Positions 35,553 to 44,154 of a stretch of 49,467 nucleotides of DNA are shown here, piece after piece. The notes beneath the pieces are model-generated. The model ran no database searches, was not told the DNA's origin, and saw nothing but the letters and a program-made list of their open reading frames with translations. The DNA lies in NCBI GenBank assembly GCA_946482595.1, contig CAMLSD010000024.1, forward strand, positions 1-49,467, given 5' to 3'. The DNA is from an uncultured Comamonadaceae bacterium. GTDB lineage: Bacteria; Pseudomonadota; Gammaproteobacteria; Burkholderiales; Burkholderiaceae. Both the position numbers and the translations under genes were made by a program. How positions within the stretch are numbered: the first letter of the stretch is position 1; every line of letters starts with the position of its first letter.

Positions 35553-36086
35553 TCAGAGCGGATCGGCCAGTGCGATCAGGTCGGTCGTACCCACGTCGAT
35601 GCCGGCCTGCATCAGCAGGGTCGTGACCTGCCCGCGGTGGTGCGTCTGATGGTTGAAGAAATGGCTCAGCGCCTGCCAGGTGCGCATGGCCCGCGGCTGA
35701 CCGGTGGTGGTGGTGTAGTGCAGCGTGCCGGCCAGGAGCGGGTCGGTCAGGGCCTGAGCGAACTGCTCGATGGCCTCGTCAAGGGCCGCCCGCTCATGCG
35801 CCAGCGCGCCGAAATCGGCATGGAGCTGCATGTCCAGGCCGGTGAACCCCGGGATGGCCAGGCGATCAGCGTCCAGGCTCTCGAACGGTGCGAGACCGGC
35901 AAACCGCCGCAGCCAGATGCGGTCTCCGACCATCACATGGTTGAGCGTGCCATGAATGGAGCCGAAAAACGCACCGCGCTCGCGCTTGCGCTCTTCGTCC
36001 GAAAGGCGCCCGGCCGCCTCATACAGCCGTGCGTTGAACCACCGGTTGTACCGGGCCATGAAGACATAGTGGTCGCTTGCGGGCAT
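35553..36086 (-). CDS. DinB-family metal-binding protein
   Basis: A 177-residue four-helix-bundle DinB/YfiT-type protein. Three histidines expected to bind a metal are visible in GTLNHVMVGDRIW and HFFNHQTHHRGQVTTLLMQAG. Some family members are thiol-dependent S-transferases (bacillithiol or mycothiol users), others unknown. It opens with HYVFMARYNRWFNARLYE, as usual. It lies 9 nt after the DoxX gene and 6 nt before the transporter genes, linking the two halves of the long operon. Confidence 0.88.
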   Translation of the reverse strand: MPASDHYVFMARYNRWFNARLYEAAGRLSDEERKRERGAFFGSIHGTLNHVMVGDRIWLRRFAGLAPFESLDADRLAIPGFTGLDMQLHADFGALAHERAALDEAIEQFAQALTDPLLAGTLHYTTTTGQPRAMRTWQALSHFFNHQTHHRGQVTTLLMQAGIDVGTTDLIALADPL

Positions 36087-36095
36087 CGGCGAAGT

Positions 36096-36590
36096 CTACA
36101 CAGCCGCCCCGGCCCGCCCGGTGGCGCGACGCTGCGGGGCGCCACGCAGCCGGCCGCCCAGCCAGTGGTCGAACGACCAGCGCCCGGGCCCCCACAGCAG
36201 CAGGCCCGCCAGCAGGGCGCCCCAGAACAGATGCTGCTGCCAAGCGGCCGGCGCGATCTCGGGCAGGCTCACCACCGCCACGGCATTGACCACGAACAGC
36301 CCCAGGGCCGCAAACCGGCCGGCCAGGCCCAGCATCAGCAGCACGGGCAGCACCAGCTCGCCGGCCGTGCCCATCACGGCCGCCAGCTCGGGCGACAGCA
36401 GCGGCACCTGGTATTCATCAGTGAACAGCGCCACGGTGATCTCCCAGTCGCGCAGCTTGGTGAGCCCGGACAGGAAAAACACCTGGGCGACGTGGTAGCG
36501 CGCCGCCAGCTGTGCCAGCGGCTGGAGTGATTCGAGTCCACGCACGGCACGCTGCCAATGGGTGTCGAGGGTGTGCAGCAAGGGGCTCAT
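36096..36590 (-). CDS. DoxX-family membrane protein
   Basis: A 164-residue DoxX protein with four predicted helices. The first is marked by QVFFLSGLTKLRDWEITVAL, followed by ELVLPVLLMLGLAGRFAALG and a C-terminal helix near HLFWGALLAGLLLWGPGRW. DoxX genes are frequent partners of DUF2282-DUF692-DUF2063 (bufferin) clusters, where their role is unclear. It starts 11 nt after bufC. Confidence 0.9.
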   Translation of the reverse strand: MSPLLHTLDTHWQRAVRGLESLQPLAQLAARYHVAQVFFLSGLTKLRDWEITVALFTDEYQVPLLSPELAAVMGTAGELVLPVLLMLGLAGRFAALGLFVVNAVAVVSLPEIAPAAWQQHLFWGALLAGLLLWGPGRWSFDHWLGGRLRGAPQRRATGRAGAAV

Positions 36591-36601
36591 GGTCGGGTTC
36601 C

Positions 36602-37501
36602 TCAGGGTTGGGGTCGTGGGGGGTCGCCTGCCCCGGCGGGCAAGGCATGCACGGCCAGCAGCCAGCCATGCTTCAGCGCACGCGCCAGCCAGTCGGCAAG
36701 GTCAAAACCACCACCGGCGGCGTCCAGCGCTTCGGCCAGCGTGGCACCGGCCTCGACGGCATCGAACCAGGCTGCGTCGCCCGGCGCCGCCTCGGCCACG
36801 CTCACCTGCCAGCCATGGCGACAGACCACCGCCGTTTGTGCCTGCGCGCCCGCCAGTGCCGTGCGCACGGCCTCGAAGGCGGCATCGCGTGCCGGTCCTT
36901 GTGCGCGATGGGCGTGCCAGATCGACACGATCGGATGTGGCGATGCCAGCCGCACGAGCGCTGGATGCAGCACCAGGCGCAGCCGGTTCGGCTCGGCCGC
37001 CGCCAGCAGGTCAAACGTCTCGGGGGCTGCCGGCGCATCTGCCGCATGCGAGGCCCGATGCACGGCCCAGTCCAGCCGGGCCGAGTCGGCCAGCCAGGGC
37101 CAGTCCTGCAGGTCTTCGCTGTGCTCGACCAGCGCCGGCACGGCCTCGCCGTACCAGGCCAGGTCGCCCCGGGTGGCGGGGTGGCGCAGCCGGTAGACAC
37201 GTGCCAGCGTCTCGAATGATTCGTCGCCCAGCATCTGCTGCAGCGTGGGATACGCCGCCGCGAGCGCGGCATGGGCGCTGGCCTGGGCATTCGCCCGGTA
37301 GGCCGCCACGCCGCGCCGGGCCGTCGCGCCATCCTGCTGGAGCCAGCCGGCCAGCACCGGAGACAGCGGTGCATCAAAGCGCGCGAGCACCGCCGAAGCC
37401 AGCAGTTGCTGGCGCAGTTGTTCACGGCGGCGCAGATCGCCGGTGACTGGCGCGCCGCTGCCCGCCCCGCGTGGCGGCGATGAAGACCGGCGCGCCGTCA
37501 T
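36602..37501 (-). CDS. bufC: BufC/HvfC-family maturation partner (DUF2063)
   Basis: A 299-residue protein starting at 37501, overlapping bufB by 4 nt. The N-terminal half is the DUF2063 (HvfC/BufC) domain, with GVAAYRANAQASAHAALAAA and YPTLQQMLGDESFETLARVY, then HPATRGDLAWYGEAVPALVE. The C-terminal half is helical and alanine-rich. This family is the accessory partner of MNIO maturases and is thought to help bring the precursor peptide to the iron enzyme. The first 25 residues are basic and low in complexity. Confidence 0.88.
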   Translation of the reverse strand: MTARRSSSPPRGAGSGAPVTGDLRRREQLRQQLLASAVLARFDAPLSPVLAGWLQQDGATARRGVAAYRANAQASAHAALAAAYPTLQQMLGDESFETLARVYRLRHPATRGDLAWYGEAVPALVEHSEDLQDWPWLADSARLDWAVHRASHAADAPAAPETFDLLAAAEPNRLRLVLHPALVRLASPHPIVSIWHAHRAQGPARDAAFEAVRTALAGAQAQTAVVCRHGWQVSVAEAAPGDAAWFDAVEAGATLAEALDAAGGGFDLADWLARALKHGWLLAVHALPAGAGDPPRPQP

Positions 37502-38454
37502 GCGGCCTGCCTCCAAGGCGACGCGGCAACGGGCGCCGGGGCCAGCAGCATTTCGCGTTGGCAGTCGGCGGCGCAGGCCGCCTCGTCGAGCAGCACGTCG
37601 AACTCGGGCAGGTCGGTGTCCCACTCGATCAGGGTGGGCACGGTACCGAAACGCTGGAGCGCATGGCGGTACACCGCCCACACCGAGGCATCGACCCGAC
37701 TGCCGTGGTGGTCGATCACCAGGTCTGGCGTCACCAGATGGCCCGCCAGATGGATCTCGGCAACGCTGCCCACGGGCAAGGCATCGACATGGTCCATGAC
37801 CGCCTGCACCGGGTCGACCGTTCGACCGCGACGCCCGGCATTGAGTCCATTGACCACGAGGTTGTTCAGGTCCAGCAGCAGCCGGCAGCCGGTACGGCGG
37901 CACAACTGCGCCAGGAATTGCGCTTCGCTCATCGTGCTGTCGGCCCAGTCAAGGTAGGCCGACAGGTTCTCGACCACCAGTTCCCGGCCGAGGCGCTCCT
38001 GCACCTGCTGGACGTTTTCGCACATGATCGCCAGCGCGTCTTCGGTGAAGGCCACCGGCAGCAGGTCGTTCAGGTGAACGACCTGGGCCGCCGCGCTCCC
38101 GGCATGGCGGGGCCAGGCGGTACGGGCAAACGAGGCATGGTCGGAGACGCGCACCGGCTCGATGCGCTCGACCAGCGCGGCCAGCCGTTCCAGGTGCCAG
38201 GGGTCCAGCCCTGCGGCCGAGCCCAGCGACAGGCCCACACCGTGCAGGCTGACGTCACACCGTGCCCTGGCCTGCTCGAGCAGCCCGAGGGCGGCGCCGC
38301 CATCGCCGAAGTAGTTCTCGCTGTGCACTTCCACGAAATCCAGCGCGTGTGCGCCTTCCAGGAAGTCGCGGTGGTGGGGGTGGCGCAGTCCGACCCCGAC
38401 AGCCGACCGGGCGGCAGCGCCGGGGTGACCCACCGGGATCGGGGTGTGGCTCAT
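37498..38454 (-). CDS. bufB: MNIO-type RiPP maturase BufB (DUF692)
   Basis: A 318-residue DUF692 multinuclear non-heme iron oxidase with a TIM-barrel fold. Likely iron ligands are spread over HSENYFGDGG, SLHGVGLSLG, RVSDHASF, VVENLSAYL, LLLDLNNLVVNG and EIHLAGH, all standard family motifs. Relatives MbnB, TglH and BufB/HvfB modify cysteines of small peptides, in bufferins to heterocycles that bind copper. It begins 10 nt after the bufA1-like gene, which supplies the obvious substrate. Confidence 0.95.
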   Translation of the reverse strand: MSHTPIPVGHPGAAARSAVGVGLRHPHHRDFLEGAHALDFVEVHSENYFGDGGAALGLLEQARARCDVSLHGVGLSLGSAAGLDPWHLERLAALVERIEPVRVSDHASFARTAWPRHAGSAAAQVVHLNDLLPVAFTEDALAIMCENVQQVQERLGRELVVENLSAYLDWADSTMSEAQFLAQLCRRTGCRLLLDLNNLVVNGLNAGRRGRTVDPVQAVMDHVDALPVGSVAEIHLAGHLVTPDLVIDHHGSRVDASVWAVYRHALQRFGTVPTLIEWDTDLPEFDVLLDEAACAADCQREMLLAPAPVAASPWRQAA

Positions 38455-38464
38455 CGACCGGGCC

Positions 38465-38746
38465 TCACTTCTTCATGGCCTTGTCGCGCGCCTCGGCCGT
38501 GGACAGCCCGCCCATCTGCTTGCAGGTGCCCTTGGCCACGTACTTCCACTCGCCCGGGTCACCGTCGACCTTGGACTGCCCGGCGCAGGAGTGCGTGCCG
38601 GCGAGGTTGGCGCAGTCGTTCTGCCCGGCCTTGGCAATGCCGTAGCACTTTTCCTTGCCCTTGTCGTCGGCCGCGGCGGCGCCGGACACCAGGCCCAGGG
38701 CCATCACCGAAGCCAGGGCGGAAGAAACGAGGTGCTTGTGATTCAT
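38465..38746 (-). CDS. bufA1: BufA1-family bufferin precursor (DUF2282)
   Basis: A 93-residue secreted peptide. The ATG at 38746 has AGGAG upstream. A signal peptide ends at about residue 26 ([10 protein letters not shown]). The mature part carries four cysteines, Cys34, 45, 54 and 75, in [25 protein letters not shown] and [10 protein letters not shown], the DUF2282 pattern. BufA1 peptides are modified by BufB and exported to the periplasm, where they bind copper and protect against it. It heads the long minus-strand operon. Product structure here is inferred from family knowledge only. Confidence 0.93.
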   Translation of the reverse strand: MNHKHLVSSALASVMALGLVSGAAAADDKGKEKCYGIAKAGQNDCANLAGTHSCAGQSKVDGDPGEWKYVAKGTCKQMGGLSTAEARDKAMKK

Positions 38747-38747
38747 G

Positions 38748-38832
38748 CGGGATCTCCTGATCGATCGAAGCCAGTCACCCGGGGCGGATGCCGTCGGCCA
38801 TGCACTGGCCTGCTTCAGTCGCGGAGATCCCG
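38748..38832 (-). promoter_or_regulatory. 10-bp inverted repeat covering the bufA1 ribosome site
   Basis: GGAGATCCCG at 38757-38748 (minus) contains the Shine-Dalgarno GGAG of bufA1, and CGGGATCTCC at 38832-38823 is its exact reverse complement, 65 nt upstream. If both arms are transcribed they could form a 10-bp stem hiding the ribosome site. If transcription starts between them, the dyad could instead act only in DNA. Confidence 0.6.
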
Positions 38833-38843
38833 ACCTTCTTACA
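38815..38843 (-). promoter_or_regulatory. Candidate ECF-type promoter for the bufferin operon
   Basis: On the minus strand TGTAAG (38843-38838) and CGACTGA (38821-38815) are separated by 16 nt, a layout like extracytoplasmic-function sigma promoters that drive bufferin operons in other bacteria. Transcription would begin near 38808, leaving a leader of about 60 nt. No sigma or anti-sigma gene is in the window, and the match is by eye. Confidence 0.35.
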
Positions 38844-38852
38844 CAGTGCGCA

Positions 38853-40175
38853 TCAGGGCGGCGGCAGGTCGGGCATGGGCTGGGTCGTCTCGGCCAGGAA
38901 GGGCAAGGACGAGGTCGAGGCGAACAGTCGCGAGTCGAGCTTGCTGGAGACGACCTCGGGCGAGGCGTAGAAGCGCACCCGGTTGCGGCCGGCGCGCTTG
39001 GCTTCGTACAGCGCCTCGTCGGCGTGACGCAGCAGGTCCACCGCGTCGGTCTGGCCCAGCGCGAGCTCGCGCGCCGAGGCATAGGCCACCCCCACGCTCA
39101 TCGTGCAGCTCAGGAAGCTGCGCCCGGTGTCGATCTCCAGCGTCTCGAAGCTGCGGCGCAGTCGATCGGCAAACACGCGGGCGCCGGGAACATCGGTGCC
39201 CGGCAGCACCAGGCAGAACTCCTCGCCACCCAGCCGCGCGAAGATGTCGGTCTCGCGCTTGGCGCGATGCACCAGTTGCGCCAGCGCCTTGAGCACCAGG
39301 TCGCCGACATGGTGGCCGTGGGTGTCATTGACGGCCTTGAAGTGGTCGACGTCGATCACGAGCAACGCAACCGACTGCCCGAGCTGCGCCGACAGCGAGG
39401 CCAGGCGGCCGGTGCGGTCTTCGAAGCCTCGCCGGTTCAGCGCGCCGGTCAGCGGATCACGCACGGCCTGGGCGCGCAGACGCTCGGCGAGCTGAAACGT
39501 CACCAGCAGCACATACAGCATCACCAGCGCGCCGGTGGCCACAAACACCACACCCACCAGCCAGCCGTTGGCCGACACCACCACGGCGCTGATGTCCGCG
39601 CCCCCCAGTGCCGACCACAGCCCGGCCGGCTGCTCGCGCAGGATCAGCAGGCCACGCAGCGCCCAGCCCGCAGCTTCGACCGCGGTGCACGCCGCCACAC
39701 CCAGGAACAGCGGATGGAAGCCACGGCGGGTGTGCCGCAGCGAGGTCCAGCCTGCCCACAGCCACAACCACGCCGCCAGGGCCGACACCGCGGTGGTGGT
39801 CAGCACCGGCCGGTCGAACCATTCGGCCGGCACACACACGGCCGCCCCCAGCCCCAGGGCCACCCCCCAGTGCCAGAACGAACGCGGTGCCCCTGCGTAA
39901 CGGCGCATGCCTTCGATCACGCTGGCCACACTGGCCAGCAGCACCAGCTCGCCCAGCACATAGGTGGCACGGGCGGCGGCCGAGGTGGCCTGCATGGCGG
40001 GGCCTGCCAGCCACATGCCGATCAGCCCGCAGGCCGCCCCGGCGCCCCACCAGCGTGGACCGGGGATGTCACGGACCAGTCGGGCCAGCACCGCCATCAG
40101 CACGATGGTGACGACCAGCAGGATGCTGAAGGCCGCAGCCAGGCCGGCGTACTGGGGCAGGCCCAGGGTGGTCAT
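38853..40175 (-). CDS. Membrane diguanylate cyclase with I-site
   Basis: A 440-residue protein with about six or seven membrane helices (1-225) and a C-terminal GGDEF domain (about 240-405). The active site reads GGEEF, with [13 protein letters not shown] and [14 protein letters not shown] metal-binding motifs, so c-di-GMP synthesis is expected. RETD, five residues before GGEEF, is a complete inhibitory site (RxxD), so product feedback is likely. A 35-residue tail follows. Its start overlaps the upstream GGDEF gene by 4 nt, and it ends 106 nt before bufA1. Confidence 0.93.
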   Translation of the reverse strand: MTTLGLPQYAGLAAAFSILLVVTIVLMAVLARLVRDIPGPRWWGAGAACGLIGMWLAGPAMQATSAAARATYVLGELVLLASVASVIEGMRRYAGAPRSFWHWGVALGLGAAVCVPAEWFDRPVLTTTAVSALAAWLWLWAGWTSLRHTRRGFHPLFLGVAACTAVEAAGWALRGLLILREQPAGLWSALGGADISAVVVSANGWLVGVVFVATGALVMLYVLLVTFQLAERLRAQAVRDPLTGALNRRGFEDRTGRLASLSAQLGQSVALLVIDVDHFKAVNDTHGHHVGDLVLKALAQLVHRAKRETDIFARLGGEEFCLVLPGTDVPGARVFADRLRRSFETLEIDTGRSFLSCTMSVGVAYASARELALGQTDAVDLLRHADEALYEAKRAGRNRVRFYASPEVVSSKLDSRLFASTSSLPFLAETTQPMPDLPPP

Positions 40176-41431
40176 GCCGGGCTCCTTGCGGGTGCACGCC
40201 AGGGTGCACCGGGCAGGGGCTGCTCCGGGGCCGGTGCAGGTGGTGCCAGCATGCAGCAGTTGCGGCCCCGGGCCTTGGCCTCGTAGAGCGCCGCATCCGC
40301 GCGCTGCAGCAGCTCGTCCCAGGTGGCCTGGGAGCCGGGCATCGAGGCCACGCCGATGCTCACCGTCACCGCCAGTGGCTGCCCCGCCTCGCCAAAGCGC
40401 TGCTGCAACACCGCCTGGCGCAGGGCCTGGGCAGCCGCAAGGCCGGCGTCGTCATCGGCACCGGGCACGATCACCACGAACTCCTCGCCGCCCAGGCGCG
40501 CCACCAGGTCGGCCTGGTGAAAACTCTTCATCAGCAGCCGGGCGAACTGCTGCAGCACCCGGTCACCGACCGGGTGACCATGCTCGTCGTTGATGCGCTT
40601 GAAGTGGTCGAGGTCACAGGCCAGCACCGCCACCGGCCGGCCCACACGCCGGGCAAACGACAGCAGCGTGGGGACCGCCTCATCGAGCCCGCGGCGGTTG
40701 AACACCTGGGTCAGCGGGTCCTTCACGCTCAGCTCCGCCAGCGCCTCGTTCATGTTGGCCGTCATCAGCAGCGCAAGACCGGTGATCGCCGCGAGCAGCA
40801 GCATGGTCGTGACCATGCCCAGCGCGGCGTTGACTTCGATCGCCCGCGCGTCGGGCAGCCAGCCCGGCACGGCAAACAGGCCCATGCGCAGCACGGCCAG
40901 CAGCGCCATCAGGCCAAAACTGGCGCGCAGGTACAGCCTCACCTCGCGGAGCCCGCTGCGCGAGAGTTCGCCCAGTGACCACCAGGCCGCGCCCATCAGC
41001 AGCGCGATGCCGGCATTGCGCACGGTCAGGCGTGCTTCGACCACGGGCCACACGGCCACGAAACCCGCGCAGGCCACGAGGCTGGCCATCACCACCCCGC
41101 CGGCAAACGCCCAGGGGCGCGACAACCCCAGGTGATGGCGCAGGCCGATCAGCAACAGGCCGTAGCCGCTGAGCAGCACCGGCTCACGCAGCACCAGCAG
41201 CAGCGGCGGCAGCGCCTCGCCCTTCACCAGCAGCGCACTGCCGGCCGCCAGCGGCACGAAAGCGACGGCCCAGTAGCCCGCGCCCCGCACGTCCGGCACC
41301 CAGCGCGAGGCGATACCCACGATCGCCGCCAGCAGGAGGCCGAGCAGGGAGCTGGCAAAGGCGACGGCAGAGAAGTCCAAGGGGCAGGCAGCGTGGCAGT
41401 GGCGGGCAGAAGTGCCGGTCGAGTATGCCAA
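40172..41431 (-). CDS. Membrane diguanylate cyclase without I-site
   Basis: A 419-residue protein with seven or so membrane helices and a C-terminal GGDEF domain. KDPLTQVFNRRGLDE, DLDHFKRINDEHGH and GGEEF are intact, so it should make c-di-GMP. The I-site position reads HQAD rather than RxxD, so feedback inhibition is doubtful. The ATG at 41431 is the longest reading; a TTG at 41380 before DFSAVAFASSLLG is an alternative, and neither has a clear ribosome site. It overlaps its downstream paralogue by 4 nt. Confidence 0.9.
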   Translation of the reverse strand: MAYSTGTSARHCHAACPLDFSAVAFASSLLGLLLAAIVGIASRWVPDVRGAGYWAVAFVPLAAGSALLVKGEALPPLLLVLREPVLLSGYGLLLIGLRHHLGLSRPWAFAGGVVMASLVACAGFVAVWPVVEARLTVRNAGIALLMGAAWWSLGELSRSGLREVRLYLRASFGLMALLAVLRMGLFAVPGWLPDARAIEVNAALGMVTTMLLLAAITGLALLMTANMNEALAELSVKDPLTQVFNRRGLDEAVPTLLSFARRVGRPVAVLACDLDHFKRINDEHGHPVGDRVLQQFARLLMKSFHQADLVARLGGEEFVVIVPGADDDAGLAAAQALRQAVLQQRFGEAGQPLAVTVSIGVASMPGSQATWDELLQRADAALYEAKARGRNCCMLAPPAPAPEQPLPGAPWRAPARSPA

Positions 41432-41607
41432 CCCCCACAGGGTGCATCAAGCCGCGCGGGGCGACCGATCGCGCGAACTGGGCCGGATCTGCCCTGCTTT
41501 TCCCACGGACAGCGCGAAATTCGAGGGCACACTCCAAAGTGCACACTGGGTGCGTGCTGCGCCCGATGCCGGGGCACCCCCGGGACCACCGCAAGCCGAG
41601 ACTGCCC
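41432..41607. promoter_or_regulatory. Divergent control region between the GGDEF pair and the GspE-like gene
   Basis: The 176-nt gap separates divergent genes. It holds a CCGGGG/CCCCGG hairpin with a 3-nt loop at 41569-41583 close to the GspE-like start, and several GTGCAC/GGTGCG-like words at 41525-41555. No convincing -35/-10 pair was found on either strand. Confidence 0.4.
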
Positions 41608-44154
41608 ATGACGACCGACACCCTGCCGATGCCGCTGATGGACGAGCCGATCGCGCCCACGCGCGAGAAGTCGCCCCACCCGAGCTTTCGCTGGCCCACG
41701 CCACCCTTCGGCACGTATCCGCAGGCGACCGAGCAGCAACAGCCGCTGCAGTGCGACATCGAGGGGCTCAACGGCCGCCTGATGAGCGGGCGGCTGATCT
41801 TTTTCGTGCCCGAGGAACAACTGGCCTACGTGCAGGTGCCCCCGGCACGCACGACCATGCCGGTGCGCTTCAATCAGTTCCGCTCGCTGGCGATCCGCGA
41901 CACGCTCAAGCCGCTGGGCCTGGCCGCCGGCGACCCCCACGCCGACGTGCTCGAGTTCCGGCCGCTGTCGCCCTTTCGCGTGGCGATGAAGCAGGGCAAG
42001 GCCCTGGAGGGTGAGTCGATCGGCCATGTCGAGACCGATTTCGGCCTGTTCCTGTTCCCGCCGGCTGACGACCAGGGCAGCGTGCGTCGCCTGTTCGTTC
42101 CGCGCGACAGCTACGACGGTGTCGAGATCGGGCCACGCATCGGCGAGGTGCTGGTGGCCCAGAAGGCCGCCACGCCCCAACAGGTGGAACAGGTGGCCCG
42201 CCAGCAGGAAGAGATGCGCGGGCGCAAGCTCGGCGACATCCTGGTCACCCGCAAGATCGTCTCGGCCGACAAGCTGATGGCCGCACTCGAGCAGCAGTCG
42301 CGCATGCCCATGGTGCGCATCGGCGAGGCCCTGGTGTCGCTGGGCCTGATCAGCCAGGCGCAGCTCGACGAGGCGCTGGAACAGCAGAAGACCGACCGCA
42401 CCGTGCCGCTGGGTGAACTGCTGGTGCAGACCAACCTCGTGTCGCGCCAGGACCTGCAGACCGCACTGGCCCACAAGATGGGCTACCCGCTGGTCGACGT
42501 GCTGAACTTTCCGGCCGACCCGGACGCCTTGCGCAAGGTGCCCTATGCGATCGCCTCCCGCCTGAATGCCCTGCCGCTGGTGCTGCGCGAGGGCCGGCTG
42601 GTGGTGGCGGTTGAAGACCCCTCCCAGCGCAAGGTGCTCGAAGAACTGGAGTTCGCCAGCCAGCTCAAGATCGTGCCGGCGCTGGCCCAGTCGGGCACGC
42701 TGGAAAGCGCGGTGCGCCTGGCCTACGAGAAGATCGGCGCCGACGTCTGGTCCCTGAATGCACCCGGCTCGGGCGGTGCGGGCACAGGCATGCTCGGCGC
42801 GATCGAGTTCGAGCCGCCGGAGACCACCGGCCGCCTGATGGAAACACTCGAAAAGGAAGGCTCGGCCGGTGCTGACAGCGACACCGACGACCACCAGATC
42901 GAGCAGTCCGACAACTCCCTGGTCCGACTGATCAACAGCATGATCGTCGAGGCCCATGCCCAGGGGGTGTCGGACATCCACATCGAGAGCTATCCGGGCA
43001 AGGAAAAGGTCAAGGTGCGCTTTCGCAAGGACGGCCTGCTGCAGCCCTACATCGAGCTGCCGCACACCTACCGCAGTGCCCTGATCGCGCGCATCAAGAT
43101 CATGTGCGACCTCGACATCTCCGAGCGCCGCAAGCCGCAGGACGGCAAGATCAACTTTGCGCGATTCGTGCCCGGCCAGAAGATCGAGCTGCGCGTGGCC
43201 ACGATCCCAACCGCGAACAACCTCGAAGACGTGGTGATGCGTATCCTGGCCTCGGCCAAGCCCATCCCGCTGGACAACCTGGGCCTGAGCGACAGCAACC
43301 TGCGCAACCTCAAGGACGCCATGCAGCGCCCCTACGGCCTCGTGCTGTGCGTGGGCCCCACCGGCTCGGGCAAGACCACCACACTGCACTCGGCGCTGAG
43401 CTTCATCAACGTGCCCGAGCGCAAGATCTGGACGGCCGAAGACCCGGTCGAAATCACCCAGCCCGGGCTGCGCCAGGTGCAGGTGAACCCCAAGATCGAA
43501 TGGACCTTCGCCAAGGCGTTGCGGGCCTTCCTGCGTGCCGACCCGGACGTGATCATGGTCGGTGAAATCCGCGATGAAGAGACCGCACGCATCGCCGTCG
43601 AGGCCTCGCTGACCGGTCACCTGGTGCTGTCCACGCTGCACACCAACAGCGCCCCCGAAACCGTCACGCGCCTGCTCGACATGGGCATGGACCCGTTCAA
43701 CTTTGCCGACTCCCTGCTGGCCGTGCTGGCCCAGCGCCTGGTGCGCCGGCTGTGCAGCGAATGCCGCGTCACCCGCCCGGCCACGCCGGAAGAGGTTGAC
43801 GAACTGCTGGCCGACTACCTGCACGTGTGCCCGCCGGACGACCCCCGCTTCAGCCGCGAGTCGGTGCTGTCCGAATGGCTGGAGCGCTTCGGGCGCGACG
43901 GCAAGCTGATGCACCACCACAGCCCCGGCTGCGACAAGTGCGCCCACACCGGCTTTCGCGGCCGCGCCGGCCTGCACGAGCTGATGGTGGCCTCGCGCGA
44001 GCTGCGCCATCTGGTGCAGACGGGTGCACGCGCCGAACAACTGCAACGCAATGCCATCGCCGAAGGCATGCGCACACTGCGCCAGGACGGCATCGCCAAG
44101 GTGCTGATGGGCGTGACCACCCTGGCCGAAGTGCGGGCCACGAGCAACAGCTGA
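41608..44154 (+). CDS. GspE/PilB-type secretion ATPase with long N-terminal extension
   Basis: An 848-residue AAA+ ATPase, much longer than typical GspE or PilB (about 500-570). Residues 1-180 match nothing I recognise. From about 180 come three GspE-N/MshEN-like repeats (RIGEVLVAQK, KLGDILVTRK, RIGEALVSLG, then LGELLVQTN). The motor domain has Walker A GPTGSGKTTT near 585, the Asp box IWTAEDPVE, Walker B DVIMVGEIRDEET and His box LSTLHTNSAPET; CSEC and CDKC form the zinc site. No other secretion or pilus gene adjoins it, so its machine is unknown. MshEN repeats can bind c-di-GMP, and the divergent neighbour makes it. Confidence 0.9.
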   Translation: MTTDTLPMPLMDEPIAPTREKSPHPSFRWPTPPFGTYPQATEQQQPLQCDIEGLNGRLMSGRLIFFVPEEQLAYVQVPPARTTMPVRFNQFRSLAIRDTLKPLGLAAGDPHADVLEFRPLSPFRVAMKQGKALEGESIGHVETDFGLFLFPPADDQGSVRRLFVPRDSYDGVEIGPRIGEVLVAQKAATPQQVEQVARQQEEMRGRKLGDILVTRKIVSADKLMAALEQQSRMPMVRIGEALVSLGLISQAQLDEALEQQKTDRTVPLGELLVQTNLVSRQDLQTALAHKMGYPLVDVLNFPADPDALRKVPYAIASRLNALPLVLREGRLVVAVEDPSQRKVLEELEFASQLKIVPALAQSGTLESAVRLAYEKIGADVWSLNAPGSGGAGTGMLGAIEFEPPETTGRLMETLEKEGSAGADSDTDDHQIEQSDNSLVRLINSMIVEAHAQGVSDIHIESYPGKEKVKVRFRKDGLLQPYIELPHTYRSALIARIKIMCDLDISERRKPQDGKINFARFVPGQKIELRVATIPTANNLEDVVMRILASAKPIPLDNLGLSDSNLRNLKDAMQRPYGLVLCVGPTGSGKTTTLHSALSFINVPERKIWTAEDPVEITQPGLRQVQVNPKIEWTFAKALRAFLRADPDVIMVGEIRDEETARIAVEASLTGHLVLSTLHTNSAPETVTRLLDMGMDPFNFADSLLAVLAQRLVRRLCSECRVTRPATPEEVDELLADYLHVCPPDDPRFSRESVLSEWLERFGRDGKLMHHHSPGCDKCAHTGFRGRAGLHELMVASRELRHLVQTGARAEQLQRNAIAEGMRTLRQDGIAKVLMGVTTLAEVRATSNS

